Assembly: GCA_002397315.1 (NCBI GenBank)
Contig: DHAE01000001.1
Span: 16,403 to 80,402 of the forward strand
Origin: Comamonadaceae bacterium UBA4962
Lineage (GTDB): Bacteria > Pseudomonadota > Gammaproteobacteria > Burkholderiales > Burkholderiaceae_C
Length of the DNA stretch: 64,000 bases
Reading direction: 5' to 3'
Every line of letters begins with the position of its first letter. The first letter of the stretch is position 1. Below, piece after piece: positions 9,827-17,529 of this stretch. The notes under the pieces were generated by a model. The model searched no databases. It had not been told where the DNA came from and saw nothing but the letters and a program-made list of their open reading frames with translations. The translations under genes and the position numbers were made by a program.

Positions 9827-10612
9827 TTACTGCGCCGCCCAGCCCCCGTCCATGTTCCACGCCACGCCGCGCACGTTGTTGGCGGCCGGCGAGCAGAAGA
9901 ACACCGCCAGCCCGCCCAGCTCCTCGGGCGTAGTGAACTGCATCGACGGCTCCTTCTCGCCCAGCAGCAGGCGCGTGGCGTCTTCGTTCGAGAGGCCGTG
10001 TTCGGCCGCCTTGGCGTCCACCTGCTTCTGCACCAGCGGGGTGAGCACCCAGCCCGGGCAGATGGCGTTGCAGGTCACGCCCGTGGCCGCGGTCTCCAGC
10101 GCCGTCACCTTGGTGAAGCCGACGATGCCGTGCTTGGCGGCCACGTAGGCCGATTTCTGCGCCGAACCCACGAGGCCGTGCACCGAGGCCACGTTGACGA
10201 TGCGGCCCCAATTGGCGGCCTTCATCGCCGGCAGCGCGAGCCGCGTGGTGTGGAAGGCGCTGCTCAGGTTGATGGCCAGGATCGCGTCCCACTTCTCCAC
10301 CGGAAAATCCTCCACGTTCGCGACGTGCTGGATGCCCGCGTTGTTCACCAGGATGTCCACGCGGCCGAACTGGGCGGCGGCGTACTTCATCATGTCCTCG
10401 ATGTCCGCCACGCGCGACATGTCGGCGCCGTGGTAGGCCACCTGCGCGCCCGCCGCCTGGCCCGCGGCCAGCACCTCCGCCCGGGGGCCGTCCACCTCAC
10501 CGAAGCCGTTGAGGACGACGTTCGCGCCCTCGCGGGCCAGGGCCTTGGCGATGCCCAGCCCGATGCCGCTGGTGGAACCCGTGACGAGTGCAGTCTTGCC
10601 TGTGAGAAGCAT
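9827..10612 (-). CDS. bdhA: 3-hydroxybutyrate dehydrogenase
   Basis: NAD-dependent oxidation of D-3-hydroxybutyrate to acetoacetate, used to mobilise PHB storage polymer. A 261-residue short-chain dehydrogenase with the cofactor loop TGSTSGIGLGIA, NNAG, catalytic Ser in NVASVHGLVGS, and YVAAKHG (Tyr/Lys). The HGLVGSAQKSAYVAAKHG segment and the C-terminal FTTPEELGGLAVFFCS are characteristic of 3-hydroxybutyrate dehydrogenases. GGAGAG lies 6 nt before the ATG. A phaR gene elsewhere in the window supports an active PHB cycle. Confidence 0.92.
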   Translation of the reverse strand: MLLTGKTALVTGSTSGIGLGIAKALAREGANVVLNGFGEVDGPRAEVLAAGQAAGAQVAYHGADMSRVADIEDMMKYAAAQFGRVDILVNNAGIQHVANVEDFPVEKWDAILAINLSSAFHTTRLALPAMKAANWGRIVNVASVHGLVGSAQKSAYVAAKHGIVGFTKVTALETAATGVTCNAICPGWVLTPLVQKQVDAKAAEHGLSNEDATRLLLGEKEPSMQFTTPEELGGLAVFFCSPAANNVRGVAWNMDGGWAAQ

Positions 10613-10682
10613 GCCGGTCTCTCCGAATGAATTAGGATGAACGAAGGGCCATTATCGAGCGCCCCAGAGACGATTGCCCGCC

Positions 10683-11654
10683 ATGACAGAGCCTACGCTG
10701 AACTACGTACATTGCCCGGGTGCCGCAGCATCCCGCCAAGGCACATCCGGGGAGGGCGAGGGCGGGCACCGCATGGCGTACCGGGAGTGGAACGCCACCG
10801 GCGACCCGGCCCATCCCCACGTGGTGGTCTGCGTGCACGGCCTGACGCGGCAGGGACGCGACTTCGACGTGCTGGCCCGCCGGCTCGCGCGGCATGCCCG
10901 CGTGGTCTGCCCCGACGTGGCCGGGCGCGGGCACAGCGACTGGCTGGCCGATCCCGCGCACTACCAGATTCCCGTCTACGCGGCCGACATGCTGGCGCTG
11001 CTCGCCCAGGTGCATGCCCGGTCCCCCATCCGCACGCTCGACTGGGTGGGCACCAGCATGGGCGGCCTGATCGGCATGGCGCTGTGCGGCCAGCCGGACC
11101 TGCCGCTGCCCGCGCCGGTGCGCCGGCTGGTGCTCAACGACGTCGGCCCCACGCTGGAATGGCCGGCGCTGCAGCGCATCGGGCAGTACGTGGGCCGCAT
11201 GGTGGAGTTCCCCAGCGCGGACGCCGCGATCGAGGGGCTGCGCGCCATCTCCACGGGCTTCGGCCCGCACACCGCGGAGGCATGGCGGGCGCTGTCGGAG
11301 CCGCTGCTGCGCCCGCAGCCGGACGGCTCCGTGCGCCTGCACTACGACCCGGCCATCGCCGAGAACTTCCGGCACCTCACGCCCGAATCCGCTCGGGCCG
11401 GCGATGCGCAGCTCTGGCAGCTCTACGACGCGATCCGCGCGCAGACCCTGGTGCTGCGCGGCGCCGAGTCCGACCTGCTGCTGCCTGCCACCGCGCAGGC
11501 CATGGCGCAGCGCGGGCCCCGCGCCCGCGTGGTCGAGTGGCCCGGCGTGGGCCATGCGCCCACCCTGGTGGCTCCGGAGCAGGTCGACGTGGTGGAGCAA
11601 TTCCTGTTCGGCAGCGGGCAGGGCGCGGCGCCGGCGCAGGAGGCCCGCCCATGA
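10683..11654 (+). CDS. Alpha/beta-fold hydrolase
   Basis: Cytoplasmic alpha/beta hydrolase of 323 residues. Oxyanion segment VCVHGLTRQGRDF, nucleophile elbow VGTSMGGLIG (Ser), a later acid region and a C-terminal catalytic His in GVGHAPTLV are all visible. The substrate cannot be predicted; the family covers esterases, lipases and dehalogenase-like enzymes. The first ATG is at 10683; a TTG nine bases earlier is possible but less likely. Its stop overlaps the start of the relA gene (ATGA), so the two genes are translationally coupled. Confidence 0.85.
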   Translation: MTEPTLNYVHCPGAAASRQGTSGEGEGGHRMAYREWNATGDPAHPHVVVCVHGLTRQGRDFDVLARRLARHARVVCPDVAGRGHSDWLADPAHYQIPVYAADMLALLAQVHARSPIRTLDWVGTSMGGLIGMALCGQPDLPLPAPVRRLVLNDVGPTLEWPALQRIGQYVGRMVEFPSADAAIEGLRAISTGFGPHTAEAWRALSEPLLRPQPDGSVRLHYDPAIAENFRHLTPESARAGDAQLWQLYDAIRAQTLVLRGAESDLLLPATAQAMAQRGPRARVVEWPGVGHAPTLVAPEQVDVVEQFLFGSGQGAAPAQEARP

Positions 11655-13912
11655 GAAGCGTCGCCGCACCGCAGCATCCGCACACCCTTGCCGGCCAGGA
11701 GGCCGTGCCCCAGCTCATCGCGGCCACCTCGCTCGCGCTGCCCGAGCAGGCCGGTGCCCTGGCGCGCGCCCGCGCGTTCGCCGAGCCGCTGCTCTCCACC
11801 GAAACCCTGGAGACCGGCGAGAACACCTTCGCCCATGCCGAGGCCGTCGCCGCCATCCTGAAAGCCATCGGCGGCTCGGAAGCGATGCAGGCCGCCAGCT
11901 ACCTGGTGCACGCCTGCTCGCACCTGAACAAGCCCGAAGAGGTCATCGCCAAGGCCTTCGGCCAGAACTTCGCCACGCTCGCCGTCGAGACCACCAAGCT
12001 CATGCGCGTGCAGCACCATGCGCGCGAGGCACAGCTCGCCGGCCATGCGGTGGACGACCCGGCCACCCACACCGAGAACGTGCGCAAGATGCTGCTGGCC
12101 TTCTCGCGCGATCTGCGCGTGGTCATGCTGCGCCTGGCATCGCGCCTGCAGACGCTGCGCTTCTATGCGGCCAGCAAGCGGCCCGTCTCGCCCTCGATCG
12201 CGCGCGAGGCGCTGCAGGTGTTCGCGCCGCTCGCCAACCGCCTCGGCATCTGGCAGATGAAGTGGGAGCTGGAAGACCTGTCCTTCCGCTTCCTGGAGCC
12301 CGACACCTACAAGCAGATCGCCCGCCTGCTCGACGAGAAGCGCGCCGAGCGCGAGGTCTACATGGAGCAGTTGCGCGGCCGGCTCGAATCCGAATTGCGC
12401 GCGCGCAGCATCAGCGCCACCGTGCAGGGCCGGCCCAAGCACATCTACAGCATCGTCAAGAAGATGCGCGGCAAGTCGCTCGATTTCGACCAGGTGTTCG
12501 ACATCCGCGCACTGCGCGTGGTCGTGCCGTCGGTGAAGGACTGCTATGCCGCGCTGTCGTGGGTGCATTCGCACTTCAAGCCGATCGACGCGGAGTTCGA
12601 CGACTACATCGCCAAACCCAAACCCAACGGTTACCAGTCGCTGCACACCGTGGTGCGCGACGAGGCCGGCAAGGCGATCGAGATCCAGATCCGCACGCAG
12701 GCCATGCACGACCATGCCGAGCACGGCGTGGCGGCGCACTGGGCCTACAAGGAGGCGGGCGCCAAGGGTTATGCCGGCGTGTCCGCCAGCAGCGAGTACG
12801 ACGCCAAGATCGCCGTGCTGCGGCAACTGCTCGCGTGGGAGCGCGACATGTCCGGCGCGGTGCAGCACCGTGGCCTGTTCGAGGACCGCATCTACGTGCT
12901 GACGCCGAACGCCGAGGTGGTGGAACTGCCCCAGGGCGCCACGCCGGTGGATTTCGCCTACGCGGTGCACACCAGCGTGGGACACCGCTGCCGCGGCGCG
13001 CGCGTGGACGGCGCGATGGTCACGCTCAACACGCCGCTGCAGAACGGCCAGACGGTGGAGATCACCACCGTGAAGGAAGGCCGGCCCTCGCGCGACTGGC
13101 TCAACGCCGATCTCGGCTACCTCACCAGCCACCGCGCCCGCGCCAAGGTGCGCGCCTGGTTCAACGCCCAGGCCACGCACGAGACCATCGCGCGCGGCCG
13201 CGAAGCCGTCGAAAAGCTCCTGCAGCGCGAGGGCAAGACCGCCATCCGGCTCGAAGACCTCGCCGTGCAGCTCGGCTTCAAGACGGCCGACGCGCTCTTC
13301 GAGGTGGTGGGCAAGGACGAATTCTCCCTGCGCACCATCGAAACCCTGCTGCGCCCGCCGGAACCCGTGCTGCAGCCCGACGACTACCTGCTGCTCAAGA
13401 AGTCGCGCACGCAGGAGAACGCGCCCAAGGGCGGCGTGCTGGTGGTCGGCATCGACTCCCTCATGACGCAGCTGGCCAAGTGCTGCCGGCCCGCGCCGCC
13501 CGACCCGATCCGCGGCTTCGTCACGCGCGGCAAAGGCGTGAGCGTGCACCGCGCCGACTGCAGCAATTTCCGCGAAATGGCGGCCCGCAGCGCCGAGCGC
13601 GTGATCGAAGTGGAGTGGGGCAGCGGCGGCAGTGGCGCCAGCGGGAACGCGCAGGGTGGCGGGAACGGCAACACGGGCGCGCTCTACCCCGTGGACGTGG
13701 CCGTGGAAGCCGCCGACCGCCAGGGCCTGCTGCGCGACATCTCGGAAGTGTTCGCGCGCGAGAAGACCAATGTGATCGGCGTGCAGACCCAGTCGGTGAA
13801 GGGCACCGCCTGGATGACCTTCACCGTGGAGGTCGCGGACTCGGGACGGCTGAACAAGGTGCTGTCGATCGTCGCCTCGGTGCCGGGGGTGCGGTCGGCG
13901 CGGCGGCGGTGA
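11651..13912 (+). CDS. relA: RelA-type (p)ppGpp synthetase with degenerate hydrolase domain
   Basis: Stringent-response alarmone synthetase of 753 residues. The N-terminal HD-like region is present but the HDxxED hydrolase motif is replaced by VHACSHLNKPEEV (residues about 86-98), so hydrolysis should be lost. The synthetase loop reads EFDD at residues 315-318, the EXDD signature of monofunctional RelA rather than the RXKD of bifunctional SpoT/Rel. A TGS domain starts near residue 412 (DRIYVLTPNAEVVELPQG), then a helical region, a zinc-finger/CC segment (KCCRPAPPDPIRGF), a Gly/Ser/Asn-rich linker near 655-675 and a C-terminal ACT domain. It overlaps the hydrolase stop by four bases. Automatic annotation often calls this bifunctional; the motifs say otherwise. 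Confidence 0.93.
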   Translation: MRSVAAPQHPHTLAGQEAVPQLIAATSLALPEQAGALARARAFAEPLLSTETLETGENTFAHAEAVAAILKAIGGSEAMQAASYLVHACSHLNKPEEVIAKAFGQNFATLAVETTKLMRVQHHAREAQLAGHAVDDPATHTENVRKMLLAFSRDLRVVMLRLASRLQTLRFYAASKRPVSPSIAREALQVFAPLANRLGIWQMKWELEDLSFRFLEPDTYKQIARLLDEKRAEREVYMEQLRGRLESELRARSISATVQGRPKHIYSIVKKMRGKSLDFDQVFDIRALRVVVPSVKDCYAALSWVHSHFKPIDAEFDDYIAKPKPNGYQSLHTVVRDEAGKAIEIQIRTQAMHDHAEHGVAAHWAYKEAGAKGYAGVSASSEYDAKIAVLRQLLAWERDMSGAVQHRGLFEDRIYVLTPNAEVVELPQGATPVDFAYAVHTSVGHRCRGARVDGAMVTLNTPLQNGQTVEITTVKEGRPSRDWLNADLGYLTSHRARAKVRAWFNAQATHETIARGREAVEKLLQREGKTAIRLEDLAVQLGFKTADALFEVVGKDEFSLRTIETLLRPPEPVLQPDDYLLLKKSRTQENAPKGGVLVVGIDSLMTQLAKCCRPAPPDPIRGFVTRGKGVSVHRADCSNFREMAARSAERVIEVEWGSGGSGASGNAQGGGNGNTGALYPVDVAVEAADRQGLLRDISEVFAREKTNVIGVQTQSVKGTAWMTFTVEVADSGRLNKVLSIVASVPGVRSARRR

Positions 13913-13999
13913 TGGGGCGGGGAAGCGGCCGGAGGGGCGGGAGGTGACCTGCAGCGGTGCGGATTTCGCGACTTTGTCCGACGGCCGTTTTTTTGCTGC

Positions 14000-14005
14000 T
14001 ATACT
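14000..14005 (+). promoter_or_regulatory. -10 element of tRNA-Val(GAC) promoter
   Basis: TATACT lies 20 nt before the mature 5' end of the tRNA and fits a sigma-70 -10 box. No good -35 is present at 16-18 nt; TTGTCC at 13974 is 20 nt away. Confidence 0.5.
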
Positions 14006-14025
14006 CTCGCTTCTCGAATACACGC

Positions 14026-14102
14026 AGGCGCGTAGCTCAGCTGGTTAGAGCACCACCTTGACATGGTGGGGGTCGTTGGTTCGAGTCCAATCGCGCCTAC
14101 CA
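14026..14102 (+). tRNA. tRNA-Val (GAC)
   Basis: Cloverleaf is readable. The acceptor AGGCGCG (14026-14032) pairs with CGCGCCT (14092-14098) and is followed by A and an encoded CCA. The D arm has GCTCAGCTGGTTAGAGC, the anticodon stem CCACC/GGTGG encloses the loop TTGACAT (anticodon GAC, valine), and the T arm has GGTTCGAGTCC. The 3' flank is the AT-richer patch discussed under findings. Confidence 0.97.
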
Positions 14103-14180
14103 ACTTTTCCTCTGAAGTGGACCAGACTTCAGGCAAGCAGGGAAAAGATGGAAAAATCCAGGACTTCCTGGTGAAAGCAA

Positions 14181-14206
14181 AGCCACCTCTTCAGGTGGCT
14201 TTTTCA
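14181..14206 (+). terminator. Rho-independent terminator of tRNA-Val
   Basis: AGCCACCT (14181-14188), CTTC loop, AGGTGGCT (14193-14200), followed by TTTT. Eight perfect base pairs, about 80 nt after the tRNA. The other strand has a weaker T-run, so it may act both ways. Confidence 0.8.
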
Positions 14207-14342
14207 TTTCCGCCACCATTCGCTCCAGCTTCGCCTTATCGTGGGCGCCGTTCACTTCGAGTGGACATGAGGGCGACATTCGGCGATCCAACGCGTTTGA
14301 AGAGGCCGGAAAGAATCGCGGCAGCTCGACAGGCAGAGATGC

Positions 14343-14365
14343 AAAAAGCCCGCACTTGGCGGGCT
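14343..14365 (-). terminator. Terminator of the 40-codon minus-strand gene
   Basis: Read on the minus strand: AGCCCGC, loop CAAGT, GCGGGCT, then TTTTT. Seven perfect pairs with a T-run, about 57 nt after the stop of the small gene ending at 14422. It supports genuine minus-strand transcription here. Confidence 0.75.
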
Positions 14366-14421
14366 GCCCAGCAAGTTAGTGCTGGCACCGGCCTAAGCCG
14401 GGCAGGCGGGACTCTTAGCTC

Positions 14422-14544
14422 TTAAAACAAGCTCATTTGTCCAGGGTACGAGCGGCAGTGCTCACGCACATGCTCGAAGCGGCCAAGCCGACGGCGAACG
14501 TATGCGCAAACATGAACTGCCTTGGGGTACGCGCAGCTTTTCAT
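14422..14544 (-). CDS. Small basic 40-residue protein, unknown
   Basis: A very short gene, too small for usual ORF cut-offs. The ATG at 14544 is preceded by GGGAG with 7 nt spacing and the gene is followed by a good intrinsic terminator at 14343-14365, which together argue that it is real. The product begins MKSCAYPKAVHVCAYVRRRL and ends RSYPGQMSLF. It is rich in Arg, His and Tyr, with no membrane segment. The Arg-rich HVCAYVRRRLGRFEHV pattern recalls small proteins of integrative elements, but that is memory rather than a search result. The frame stays open upstream to 14652, but without a ribosome-binding site. No function can be assigned. Confidence 0.5.
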   Translation of the reverse strand: MKSCAYPKAVHVCAYVRRRLGRFEHVREHCRSYPGQMSLF

Positions 14545-14848
14545 CGCTGAACTCCCAGAAGGACGCGAGGTCTTTCTTGCCAGCACCGTTACCCAGTGAG
14601 TAAACTGTTCATTCCTGCATAGGAATGGGCGCCTGACGGTCGGTAAGACCACGATGACGTTCCATCACAGCAACGCGTCAACGTTGCTGGTTGCTTTCAA
14701 CCGTCAGTTGACGGTGTCGTTAGCAGAGACTGGCCCTGAATTGGGCTTGTGAGATCCCTGCAGCGTTTTCCGCCAAGAAACCGCGCTGCAGGGGTCTTTC
14801 TCTATATGTTTGTCTTATCAATAGCAGTCGTATGTGCAATAGCTGCAG
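14545..14848. other. Gene-free stretch with several inverted repeats
   Basis: No gene is supported. It carries AGCAACG/CGTTGCT (about 14677-14696), CCGTCA/TGACGG (about 14701-14714) and the long hairpin at 14753-14796. It could be the leader of the 40-codon gene, a structured small RNA or decayed island sequence. Confidence 0.35.
14753..14796 (+). repeat. Long GC-rich inverted repeat, possible terminator
   Basis: GATCCCTGCAGCG (14753-14765) pairs with CGCTGCAGGGGTC (14784-14796) over 13 bp with one G-T pair and an 18-nt loop. A weak run TTTCTCT follows on the plus strand. No plus-strand gene is known upstream, so its role is unclear. Confidence 0.45.
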
Positions 14849-15691
14849 CTACAGGGTGTTTGTCTGATCCTTGTCTTTACTCACGCTTGGTCCACGGGAA
14901 AACTTCCAGGCGCGATTGACATACGTTTTGAGAAATGCGCTGACCATCGCCCAATCGTCTTCGTCCATGTTTTCTGGCAGCATGACAACGGCGTCCTGCT
15001 TATCTGGTATTGGAATCGCGAAACGCTTCGTACCTATTGCGGGTTGATCTAGAGGTGCGCCTTCGCTGGATGTTGGCGTCGGCGATGCTGGCTCAGCAGG
15101 CTGGTTGTCTGTAGACCGACTAGCCCTAGTCACTGTGTTCCCGTCGATGGTGATCAATCCTGCAGACTCTAAGTACTCGAGCAGCAGCTGCAACTGAGGC
15201 TTGTAATCGGGAGTCGCTTTGCATTCCTCAGCTAGGAAAGAAAGCGCTTCATTTAGTGTAGCTGACTTCAACGAGAGGCGAGCGAGCAGCGGTTTGCCAA
15301 ACCAGCTATTCATCAGCAACGGGGCTAACTTCGACATGGGGCGCTCTCCGCCCCATTCGGCAGCTTGGTCGTAAGCAAATACCGCATCTGCAGGCCTTTG
15401 CTTAATTCCTTCGCGAACTACAAGGCCAACCTCATTCCAGAAGGGATTGCAGACAGAAATGGAGGATGGGCTGATGTTAGCGAAACGAGCGACATCAGCA
15501 TTCGAAACCGCACCCCTGTTCTGGTCTTCGCTGGCTTTTGCATAGGCACGAAGGATGCTGAACTGCGTGTCTTTTCCCACCCTGTCGGTTGGAAGGTTTT
15601 TTGTTGGCTTCGCTTTGCCAGGTTTCGGGTCGGACGCGCCTGTGGTAGCCGGTTCCCCCTCGGCCTGCACTTCGCTTTCGCTCTCACTCAT
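14849..15691 (-). CDS. Unknown protein with winged-helix-like N-terminal region
   Basis: A 280-residue soluble protein that I cannot assign to a named family. The first 45 residues are charged and disordered. Residues about 45-180 look helical: VSNADVARFANISPSSISVC reads as a helix-turn-helix and LLEYLESAGLITIDGNTVT as the end of a winged helix. After a Pro/Ser/Thr linker, the C-terminus (FAIPIPDKQDAVVMLPENM then DEDDWAMVSAFLKTYV) matches a motif I associate with the tails of mobile-element regulators. GGAGCC lies 8 nt before the ATG at 15691. Base composition and codon use are poorer in GC than neighbours, suggesting transfer. Probably a DNA-binding or accessory protein of a degraded island. 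Function unknown. Confidence 0.6.
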   Translation of the reverse strand: MSESESEVQAEGEPATTGASDPKPGKAKPTKNLPTDRVGKDTQFSILRAYAKASEDQNRGAVSNADVARFANISPSSISVCNPFWNEVGLVVREGIKQRPADAVFAYDQAAEWGGERPMSKLAPLLMNSWFGKPLLARLSLKSATLNEALSFLAEECKATPDYKPQLQLLLEYLESAGLITIDGNTVTRASRSTDNQPAEPASPTPTSSEGAPLDQPAIGTKRFAIPIPDKQDAVVMLPENMDEDDWAMVSAFLKTYVNRAWKFSRGPSVSKDKDQTNTL

Positions 15692-16435
15692 ATCCAGGCT
15701 CCATTGTTGCTCGGGGCTGAGTGTAGAGCGATCTCGCCCACTTCGGCAAGGTAGTCTACGCGTATAGATGGATTGATAAGCGCTAGCTTCTATAAGTCAT
15801 TGATTTTAAAGGGAAAATTTATCTAAATCTACCCATGTATACGCATTTGCAATAGAAACCATTTCAGTATTATGGTTTTATCTATGGAGGTCTGGTAGCT
15901 TTTCCATTGAGAAGTTTGCTGAGCTGCTCGTAGGGCTAAGTGACCAGCTGGTTGGGGTTGACAACGTTTCAGTCCAACTCGCCGGGCCTGCGGTGGGATG
16001 CATAGCGGTGCTGGTCCTGTTGGCGATGCAGTCAAATTCTTGCGGTGCCCAGGAATGTGCATGCGTGTGCACTATGTTTGGGTCTCTATGAGTAGACGCT
16101 AAGGCCGCCGCTGCTGCGTAGTGCAAAGTGGCCGCCTCTACTCGTTCCAGCTGGTCTGGATAGCATCCTCCTCGGAAGCGCTGCTGGCGTTCTGGCAAGT
16201 CCGAGCCAAGCCTAATAACCATCATCAGGATGAAGCCGAGCAACAGGCACTCCCATGATCCATGTTCACCAACTGCAGCGCTTTTGCGGCTCGAAAGTGT
16301 TGTTTGTGTGCCCACCCTGAACGGGTGCGCTCCAGTGCGGGCATGCTGCCGCCTTATCGCTAATCTCTTTGCCGCATCAGGCGCAAGCAAATTGGGATGC
16401 CCGAGCGCCTGCCTCGATGTGAGAGGAAACACAAC
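15692..16435. other. AT-rich, probably decayed island sequence
   Basis: No convincing intact gene. Two fragments look protein-like. On the plus strand 15810-16091 is open and encodes an amphipathic helix plus a membrane span (GCIAVLVLLAM), but without ATG, GTG or TTG before the hydrophobic part. On the minus strand near 16040-16260 is CLLLGFILMMVIRLGSDLPE, also without a good start. An inverted repeat lies at 15760-15844. Confidence 0.4.
15760..15844. repeat. Inverted repeat pair upstream of the winged-helix-like gene
   Basis: GCGTATAGATGG at 15760-15771 is mirrored by CCATGTATACGC at 15833-15844 (11 of 12 positions), separated by about 60 bp of very AT-rich DNA. It lies 70-150 bp upstream of the start at 15691, where an operator would be expected. 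Confidence 0.45.
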
Positions 16436-16720
16436 ATGAAGAAATCCCTGATCCTGGTCGCGGCGTTGTCGCTGTGCTCCTTCGCCATCGCCAAGGGCGG
16501 TCGAGGCTATGGCGGTGGCGGCCACTCCGGAAGCCATTACGGTTCCAGTTCCAGCAGCAGCCACGGTTCCAGCCACTCGGTGAGCGGCTACACCCGCAAG
16601 GACGGGACCTACGTGGCACCGAGCCATGCCACCAATCCCAACGGAACCCGTCTGGACAACTGGAGCACGAAGGGCAACGTGAATCCGCATACCGGCAAGG
16701 AAGGCACGAAAGAGCCATGA
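16436..16720 (+). CDS. Small exported Gly/Ser-rich protein
   Basis: Secreted or periplasmic protein of 94 residues. A 19-residue signal peptide (MKKSLILVAALSLCSFAIA) is followed by a Gly/Ser/His-rich segment and the tail GYTRKDGTYVAPSHATNPNG ending NVNPHTGKEG. That tail recurs in many small proteobacterial proteins of unknown role. I start at the ATG at 16436 because GAGAGGAA lies 8 nt upstream; the frame is open further but without a signal sequence. Its stop overlaps the next gene's start by four bases. No enzymatic motif. Confidence 0.75.
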   Translation: MKKSLILVAALSLCSFAIAKGGRGYGGGGHSGSHYGSSSSSSHGSSHSVSGYTRKDGTYVAPSHATNPNGTRLDNWSTKGNVNPHTGKEGTKEP

Positions 16721-16956
16721 AGCGCCGTCTGTTGGGTTCTGCATTGATGGCCGCGCTCCTGGGGCCGGTGGCGGGTGAGGCGGCTGCGCGAGGCCGGCGA
16801 GGCGGTGATGGTTCGTCGCGTGGCGGTGGATATGGCCGCAGCCGCGCTTCGTTCACGGGCGGTGGAGGCGGCGGAGGATACCGCGGCGGTTGCGGCTCGC
16901 GCGGCGGCCCGGGCTACCGCAAGGCCGATGGCAAATGCGCCAGCCACCAGGATTGA
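16717..16956 (+). CDS. Small exported glycine/arginine-rich protein
   Basis: A 79-residue protein with signal peptide MKRRLLGSALMAALLGPVAG and a Gly/Arg/Ser-rich mature part ending GGPGYRKADGKCASHQD, with two cysteines that could form a disulfide. Its ATG overlaps the stop of the preceding gene (ATGA), so the two are coupled. A terminator follows. The combination with the upstream gene looks like a two-gene operon of small envelope proteins; function unknown. Confidence 0.65.
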   Translation: MKRRLLGSALMAALLGPVAGEAAARGRRGGDGSSRGGGYGRSRASFTGGGGGGGYRGGCGSRGGPGYRKADGKCASHQD

Positions 16957-16984
16957 CGTCCCCGCCTGTCTTGCCAAAAACGAA

Positions 16985-17006
16985 AGCCCTCGCAAGAGGG
17001 CCTTTT
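16985..17006 (+). terminator. Terminator of the two-gene glycine-rich operon
   Basis: GCCCTC (16986-16991), GCAA loop, GAGGGC, then CTTTTC. Six pairs flanked by A and T runs, 29 nt after the second gene. Confidence 0.7.
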
Positions 17007-17049
17007 CGATGGGGGCAAGCCCGTCGTCGGGCCGCTGACGACGGGCTCC

Positions 17050-17529
17050 TCAGCCCCCGCTGATCTCCAGCACCGGCTCGCAGTCGATCTGCGTCTTCAC
17101 CGAGTTGGCCAGGAAGCACGACGCATGGGCGCGGTGGTGCAGGGCTTCGAGCTGTTCAACGCTGGGGGCGTGCGCGGCGTCGAAGCGCGTCACGGGCCGC
17201 AGCCGCACGTGGGTGACGGCGATCTGGCCGGCGTCGTTCTTCCCCATGGTGCCGGTGGCCGCATCGGTGTAGCTGTCGAGGCGCAAGCCCGCGCGGCTCG
17301 CGAAGTCCATGAACCACAGCATGTGGCAACTGGAGAGCGCGGCAATGTAGGCCTCTTCCGGGTCGACCGCGGCCGCATCGGAGTAGGGCAGCGGCACGAC
17401 GTGCGGCGAGGACGAGGCCGCCACCGTGGCCCCGCCGTCGAACTGCCAGGTGTGGGCGCGGTGGTAGCGCTTGTCCAGGAAGTCGTCGGTGCCGCGCTGC
17501 CAGGCGACGGTGGCGGTGTGTTCTGCCAT
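17050..17529 (-). CDS. OsmC-family peroxide reductase
   Basis: Small cytoplasmic thiol peroxidase of 159 residues acting on organic hydroperoxides. The two family cysteines are in IAALSSCHMLWF (near residue 69) and HASCFLANSV (near 138), and the N-terminus YHRAHTWQFDGG is typical. It has normal length for the YhfA/OsmC branch. It lies downstream of the TctA-like gene on the same strand with a 129-nt gap and may be transcribed separately. No dedicated regulator such as OhrR is adjacent. Confidence 0.87.
   Translation of the reverse strand: MAEHTATVAWQRGTDDFLDKRYHRAHTWQFDGGATVAASSSPHVVPLPYSDAAAVDPEEAYIAALSSCHMLWFMDFASRAGLRLDSYTDAATGTMGKNDAGQIAVTHVRLRPVTRFDAAHAPSVEQLEALHHRAHASCFLANSVKTQIDCEPVLEISGG

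Larger units (their letters stand above)
14103..14421. other. Gene-free, AT-richer flank of tRNA-Val
   Basis: No credible gene with a ribosome-binding site is seen. The stretch contains two hairpin terminators (14181 and 14347, listed separately). On the minus strand, 14208-14290 reads EVNGAHDKAKLERMVAEMKK without a recognisable start context, which might be the tail of a lost gene. Confidence 0.4.

Noticed and set aside
11423..14023. An 866-codon minus-strand frame opposite relA
   Set aside because: Shadow of the relA gene; composition typical of antisense frames and no start signal.
15878..16744. A 288-codon minus-strand frame over the island and the glycine-rich gene start
   Set aside because: Its upstream third is antisense to the exported protein gene at 16436. 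Only a short inner segment looks protein-like and it lacks a start.
14080..16960. Direct repeat of the tRNA-Val 3' end (att site)
   Set aside because: I looked for the T-arm/acceptor sequence downstream and saw no second copy, so no attachment site is reported.
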